From Saccharopolyspora_D taberi (lineage in GTDB: Bacteria > Actinomycetota > Actinomycetes > Mycobacteriales > Pseudonocardiaceae): 17,166 nucleotides of DNA. Shown in pieces: positions 13,504 through 17,166 of this stretch. The position numbers were made by a program, and so were the translations under genes. Where the stretch lies: assembly GCF_039534165.1 (NCBI RefSeq), contig NZ_BAAAUX010000008.1, forward strand, positions 1 to 17,166, written 5' to 3'. How positions within the stretch are numbered: position 1 is the stretch's first letter; every line of letters begins with the position of its first letter. Under the pieces are notes generated by a model that worked only from the letters and a program-made list of their open reading frames with translations, searched no databases and was not told the origin of the DNA.

Positions 13504-14403
13504 ATGCCCGGACAGCAGTCGCCAGGCCGGCTCGGCATCTGGACCTTCGCCTTCGACCCGCAGCCCGCCGCGCGGGTCCGCGAGGCCGCCGCCGAACTGG
13601 AGGACCTCGGCTACGGCGCCCTCTGGTTCGGCGAGGCGTTCGGCCGCGACGCCGTGTCGCAGGCCGCGCTGCTGCTCGGGGCCACCGAACGCGTGGTCGT
13701 GGCGACGGGAATCGCCAACATCTACTTCCGCGACCCGATCACCACCGCCGCCGCCGAGCGCTCGCTCGGCGAGCAGCACCCTGGCCGATTCGTGCTCGGG
13801 CTCGGCGGCCACCGCGTGCCCGCTTCACCGAACCAGCTGGCCGGATACCGGATCCCGAGCTCTCCCCGGCCGCTGGCCGACATGCGCGACCACCTCGACG
13901 CACTGGACCGGGTGCCGCTGAGCGCGGCGGCACCGTCGCTCCCGCCCCGCCGCGTGGTGGCCGCGCTGGGGCCGAAGATGCTCGATCTCTCCGCCGAACG
14001 AACCTGGGGCGCGCACACCTACCTCGTCCCAGTCGCGCACACCGCCATGGCCCGCGAACGCTTGGGGCGCAACGCTTTCCTCGCCGTGGAGCAGCACGTC
14101 GTCCTGGACTCCGACGCCGGGCGCGCCCGGGAGCTCGCCCGCGAGAACGTCGCCGGATACCTGGGCGCACCGCACCAGGTCAACAACCTGCGCAGGCTCG
14201 GCTTCGACGACGCCGACTTCGCCGACGGCGGCAGCGACCGGCTGGTCGACGCCATCGCCGCGGCGGGCGACGTCGACGTCATCGCCCGGCGGGTGCGGGA
14301 GCACCTCGACGCCGGAGCCGACCACGTCTGCGTCCAGGTGCTGACCCCGCGGGGCGAGCTCCCGCTGCCGCAGTGGCGCGAGCTGGCGGCGATCCTGCGG
14401 TGA
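13504..14403 (+). CDS. LLM class oxidoreductase, TIGR03620-like, probably F420-dependent
   Basis: This 299-residue protein is a TIM-barrel of the luciferase-like monooxygenase superfamily. Signs are GRLGIWTFAFDPQPAARVREAAAELEDLGYGALWFGEAFG at the N-terminus, VVVATGIANIYFRDPITTAAAERSLGEQHPGRFVLGLGGHR with the LLM strand pattern, and AALGPKMLDLSAERTWGAHTYLVP. These resemble the actinobacterial TIGR03620 group, most of which use coenzyme F420. Use of F420 rather than FMN is inference. The substrate is unknown. The ATG at 13504 has GGAG about ten bases upstream. It is divergent from its likely TetR regulator, an arrangement common for inducible detoxification or catabolic oxidoreductases. Confidence 0.9.
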   Translation: MPGQQSPGRLGIWTFAFDPQPAARVREAAAELEDLGYGALWFGEAFGRDAVSQAALLLGATERVVVATGIANIYFRDPITTAAAERSLGEQHPGRFVLGLGGHRVPASPNQLAGYRIPSSPRPLADMRDHLDALDRVPLSAAAPSLPPRRVVAALGPKMLDLSAERTWGAHTYLVPVAHTAMARERLGRNAFLAVEQHVVLDSDAGRARELARENVAGYLGAPHQVNNLRRLGFDDADFADGGSDRLVDAIAAAGDVDVIARRVREHLDAGADHVCVQVLTPRGELPLPQWRELAAILR

Positions 14404-14480
14404 GGCAGGGAAAAACCAGTTGCCCCCGGCCACGGCGGTCCGGTTCACTGCGATCACCACTGCGGAAGGAAGGAGGCGAC

Positions 14481-14561
14481 ATGTTGGCCGTTGTCCCGCA
14501 CCCGCGCACGCCCGCGCGCAGACGCCTCCCGATTTGTCCACCTTCCGCCCGATCGCGCTGA
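14481..14561 (+). CDS. Possible 26-residue leader peptide ORF before the RIO kinase gene
   Basis: A short ORF MLAVVPHPRTPARRRLPICP… (26 residues) has a very strong ribosome site, GGAAGGAGG four bases before its ATG. It is rich in Pro (seven) and Arg. It ends 48 nt before the RIO kinase start. A small palindrome (GCGGAA-GA-TTCCGC, 14576-14589) lies between its stop and the RIO ribosome site. It could be a translated leader that controls the kinase, or chance. The rest of 14404-14609 shows no clear promoter. Confidence 0.4.
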   Translation: MLAVVPHPRTPARRRLPICPPSARSR

Positions 14562-14609
14562 ACCTCGGTGCTCCGGCGGAAGATTCCGCACTGTGAGGAG
14601 CATCCCGAA

Positions 14610-15575
14610 GTGCCTTCGTACGACGAGTACGACGACGAACCGATCCGCACCACCCGCACTCCCAAGAAGCGCAAGCAGCAGCCCCGCAAACGGCGCGGGT
14701 TCGACGACGAGCCCGTCCGCCGGGGACGGCTGACCAAGGAAGAGCGCGACCACCTCGAAGCGCTGCGGGACGAACCCGAACCGCAGCCGCTCCCTGGCGG
14801 CGGCGACCGGTGGTCCACATGGGACACCGGCGAGCGCGGCCCGCTGCCGCACCCGGACTGGGTCGTCACCGAACTCGCCGCGGTCGACCACGAGCTCGGC
14901 GTCCTCAAGACCGGCAAGGAGGCCGACGTCCACCTGCTGCGCCGCAGCGTGCCCGACGGTGGGAAGTCCTGCCTGCTCGCGGCGAAGCGCTACCGCGACA
15001 GCGATCACCGGATGTTCCACCGCGACGCCGGTTACCTGGAGGGGCGGCGGATGCGCCGGTCCCGGGAGAACCGGGCGATGGAGCGCCGGAGTTCCTTCGG
15101 GCGCGGGATGATCGCCCAGCAGTGGGCGGTCGCCGAGTTCCGCGTGCTGTCCGCGCTGTGGCACGCGGGCGCCCCGGTCCCGTACCCGGTGCAGCGGATC
15201 GGCACCGAGGTCCTGCTGGAGTTCGTCGGCTCCCCCGACGGCACCGCCGCGCCGCGGCTGGCCGCCCTGCGCCCCGGTCCGGACGAGCTCGCCGGTCTCT
15301 GGCGCCAACTGGTCGACGCGCTGGTCGCGCTGGCCGAGCAGGGCTACACCCACGGCGACCTGTCCGCCTACAACGTCCTCGTCCACGAGGGCGCGCTGAT
15401 GCTGATCGACCTGCCGCAGGCGGTCGACCTCGCGGCCAACCCGGTCGGCGAGAGCTACCTGCGGCGTGACGTCGACAACATCGCGGGCTGGTTCCGCTCC
15501 CGCGGCCTGGGCCCCGAGCTGGCCGATCCGGACGCGCTGCACCGGACGCTGGCGCGCGCCGCCCGCCCGGCGTGA
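14610..15575 (+). CDS. RIO-family (RIO1-like) serine kinase
   Basis: This 321-residue protein is an atypical protein kinase/ATPase of the RIO family. Motifs counted from the GTG at 14610: nucleotide loop LKTGKEADVHLL (99-110), catalytic Lys in LAAKRYR (K126), a RIO-type basic flexible loop region (GRRMRRSRENRAMERRSSFG, 145-164), catalytic loop YTHGDLSAYNVLV (H248, D250, N255) and metal-binding Asp in LIDLPQAVDL (D267). All key residues are present, so it should be active. The first 60 residues are charged and disordered. RIO kinases act in small-subunit ribosome maturation in archaea and eukaryotes; the bacterial role is little known. GTG 14610 is chosen for GAGGAG nine bases upstream and the start PSYDEYDDEP; an upstream GTG at 14568 lacks this. 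The next gene is an RNA helicase. Confidence 0.9.
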   Translation: MPSYDEYDDEPIRTTRTPKKRKQQPRKRRGFDDEPVRRGRLTKEERDHLEALRDEPEPQPLPGGGDRWSTWDTGERGPLPHPDWVVTELAAVDHELGVLKTGKEADVHLLRRSVPDGGKSCLLAAKRYRDSDHRMFHRDAGYLEGRRMRRSRENRAMERRSSFGRGMIAQQWAVAEFRVLSALWHAGAPVPYPVQRIGTEVLLEFVGSPDGTAAPRLAALRPGPDELAGLWRQLVDALVALAEQGYTHGDLSAYNVLVHEGALMLIDLPQAVDLAANPVGESYLRRDVDNIAGWFRSRGLGPELADPDALHRTLARAARPA

Positions 15576-15580
15576 GGCGG

Positions 15581-15631
15581 CCCGGCCGGTGCGTCGCCCG
15601 ATCGGATAGACTTTCGCGAGCACCGGCCGGG
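15581..15631. other. 12-bp perfect inverted repeat around a candidate helicase promoter
   Basis: CCCGGCCGGTGC (15581-15592) and GCACCGGCCGGG (15620-15631) are perfect reverse complements separated by 27 bp. The loop contains TAGACT (15607-15612), a TANNNT -10-like hexamer. The left arm starts five bases after the RIO kinase stop. It has no T-run, so it is either a weak terminator for the kinase gene or an operator flanking the helicase promoter. The remaining leader to 15777 (about 150 nt) shows no other feature I can name. Confidence 0.55.
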
Positions 15632-15777
15632 TCCATTCCGGACTCCTCCCCGAGATCACCGCCGGCGCACCCGAAACCGACCAACGGCGCCGCTGTCGCG
15701 CCGGGCCCGTCCTTGCGATCGCACGCGGTCACCGCGTTGGCCTCCCCGAGACGTGCCGCATCTCCGGAGGTTCTTTC

Positions 15778-17166
15778 GTGCCATCCAGTCCGTCTTCGTC
15801 GCCTGCGCGCGCCAACAACCGAAGGCCCCGGCGCCGCAGGCCGCAGCCGAGCAAACCCGCCGCCGCACCCGCGATGAGCCTGTTCGACCAGGTCGGGGTG
15901 ACCGCGGTCGACCCGGCTCCGTTCGACTCGCTCGGCCTGCCCGCGCGGCTGGTCCGGGCGCTGGCCGACGGCGGCATGACCGAGGCGTTCCCGATCCAGG
16001 CCGCCACCATCCCGGACGCGCTTACCGGCCGCGACGTGCTGGGCCGCGGCCAGACCGGCTCCGGCAAGACGCTCGCCTTCGGCCTGCCGCTGCTGGCCAT
16101 GCAGGACTCCAGCGCCCGGCCGCTGCACCCGCGCGGCCTGATCCTGGTGCCCACGCGCGAGCTGGCCACCCAGGTCACCACCGCGCTCAAGCCGCTGGCC
16201 AAGGCGCTTGGCCTGTTCGTCCGCGAGGTCGTCGGCGGCATGTCGTTCACCCGCCAGGCCGACACGCTGCGCCGCGGCGTCGACGTGCTGGTGGCCACCC
16301 CCGGCAGGCTCGCCGACCACGTCCGGCAGGGCACCTGCGTGCTCTCCGAGGTCGAGCGCACCGCGCTGGACGAGGCCGACCAGATGGCCGACATGGGCTT
16401 CCTGCCGCAGGTCCGGGAGCTGCTGGACCTGGTGCCCGCGGACGGCCAGCGGCTGCTGTTCTCCGCGACGCTCGACGGCGACGTCGACAAGCTCGTGCAC
16501 GAGTACATGACCGACCCGGTGGTGCACTCCCTGGCGCCCCCGGCGGCCAGCGTCGACAGCATGGACCACCACCAGTTCCTGGTCGCGGCCGAGGAGAAGC
16601 AGGAGGTCCTCACCCGCATCGCCGCGCGCGAGGGCCGCACGATCATGTTCGCCCGCACCAAGCACCACGCCGACCGGCTGACCCGCAAGCTGCGCGCGGT
16701 CGGCGTCCGCGCGGGCGCGCTGCACGGCGGCAAGGCGCAGAACGCGCGCACCCGCATCCTGGAGGAGTTCCGCTCCGGCGAGACCTCGACGCTGGTCGCC
16801 ACCAACGTGGCCGCGCGCGGCATCCACGTCGACGACGTCAGCCTGGTCGTCCACGTCGAACCGCCTGCCGACCCCAAGGACTACCTGCACCGGGCGGGCC
16901 GCACCGCCCGCGCGGGCGCGACGGGCACTGTCGTCACCATCGTCACCGACGACCAGAAGCGCGCTTTCCGCGCCATGGCGTCGAAAGCCGGTGTCCAGGC
17001 GACCACCACGAAGATCGGCCCGGACGACGCGGAGCTGGCCCGGCTGACCGGGGCGCGCACGCCCAGCGGGGTCGCGGTCACCGAGCCGAAGCGGCGCGAG
17101 GCGCCGCGCGGGCGCGGCCGGTCCGGCGAAGCCGGCGGGCGGGGGCGCTCCGGCGAAGCCGGCGGG
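15778..17166 (+). CDS. DEAD-box RNA helicase, cut by window edge
   Basis: An ATP-dependent RNA helicase of the DEAD-box family; 463 codons are present and the frame is open at the window end. Motifs from the GTG at 15778: Q motif FPIQAATIPDAL (Gln74), Walker A GQTGSGKT (91-98), PTRELA (125-130), TPGRL (174-178), DEAD (198-201), SAT (229-231), ARGIHVDD (motif V, His where many have Asp) and HRAGRTARAG (motif VI, 371-380). A basic N-terminal extension of about 30 residues precedes SLFDQVGV. After 440 the chain is Arg/Gly-rich with a 9-residue repeat RGRSGEAGG. GGAGG lies seven bases before the GTG. The enzyme probably acts in ribosome assembly or RNA decay, possibly cold-induced; this is inference. 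It follows the RIO kinase gene after about 200 nt of leader. Confidence 0.96.
   Translation, partial: MPSSPSSSPARANNRRPRRRRPQPSKPAAAPAMSLFDQVGVTAVDPAPFDSLGLPARLVRALADGGMTEAFPIQAATIPDALTGRDVLGRGQTGSGKTLAFGLPLLAMQDSSARPLHPRGLILVPTRELATQVTTALKPLAKALGLFVREVVGGMSFTRQADTLRRGVDVLVATPGRLADHVRQGTCVLSEVERTALDEADQMADMGFLPQVRELLDLVPADGQRLLFSATLDGDVDKLVHEYMTDPVVHSLAPPAASVDSMDHHQFLVAAEEKQEVLTRIAAREGRTIMFARTKHHADRLTRKLRAVGVRAGALHGGKAQNARTRILEEFRSGETSTLVATNVAARGIHVDDVSLVVHVEPPADPKDYLHRAGRTARAGATGTVVTIVTDDQKRAFRAMASKAGVQATTTKIGPDDAELARLTGARTPSGVAVTEPKRREAPRGRGRSGEAGGRGRSGEAGG
17113..17166 (+). repeat. 27-bp tandem repeat encoding RG-rich tail of the helicase
   Basis: Two 27-bp units (17113-17139 and 17140-17166) encode RGRSGEAGG twice and the window ends at the end of the second. 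More units may follow. RG-rich tails of DEAD-box proteins bind RNA non-specifically. Confidence 0.7.

Noticed and set aside
10801..14403. Secondary-metabolite cluster (P450, LLM enzyme, TetR)
   Set aside because: No polyketide, peptide or terpene core enzyme is present, and the genes have separate promoters and mixed strands.
14905..16890. Minus-strand open frame of 661 codons
   Set aside because: Antisense of the RIO kinase and DEAD-box helicase; both sense proteins carry complete catalytic motifs.

Overview
The window is high-GC, densely coded actinobacterial chromosome. Gene order infB–ylxR–nusA–rimP on the minus strand, then a divergent exported-protein/DUF4439 pair, then proS on the minus strand, is the order I recall for Mycobacterium tuberculosis Rv2839c–Rv2845c. 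The protein style (many GTG starts, Pro/Lys/Gly-rich IF-2 N-terminus) and the intergenic repeats suggest a Pseudonocardiales genome, perhaps Saccharopolyspora. The genus is inference from memory, not a search result.

Layout. 1–2721 (minus): a translation/transcription operon read rimP, nusA, ylxR, infB (infB cut by the window edge). 2722–3010: leader and divergent promoter region with four 16-bp tandem repeats. 3011–3942 (plus): a predicted Tat-exported protein translationally coupled to a ferritin-like DUF4439 protein. 3943–4392: about 450 bp without a credible gene, holding a 141-bp inverted-repeat element and a diverged 87-bp tandem duplication. 4393–6377 (minus): a single-pass membrane protein and a class V PLP aminotransferase-like enzyme. 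6443–6853 (plus): a YjbQ/UPF0047 protein. 6854–8693 (minus): an MFS transporter and its TetR regulator, with a shared operator-like word in front of each gene. 8703–8830: a possible remnant of a DUF4345 gene. 8879–10624 (minus): prolyl-tRNA synthetase. 10801–12087 (plus): a cytochrome P450. 12112–12855 (plus): a YaaA-family protein. 12870–14403: a divergent TetR / F420-type LLM oxidoreductase pair with paired operator-like repeats between them. 14481–15575 (plus): a short possible leader ORF followed by a RIO-family kinase. 15778–end (plus): a DEAD-box RNA helicase cut by the window edge.

The core genes serve translation and ribosome/RNA metabolism (IF-2, NusA, RimP, ProRS; probably the RIO kinase and the helicase). 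The roughly 4.9 kb between the DUF4439 gene and proS is accessory relative to the mycobacterial order and carries most of the repeats and the transporter/regulator module. I found no convincing new defence or mobile system, no tRNA or rRNA gene, no CRISPR array and no transposase. The least explained items are the intergenic repeats, the exported-protein/ferritin-like pair, the proline-rich membrane protein, the small ORF before the RIO kinase, and the hairpin-flanked leader of the helicase.
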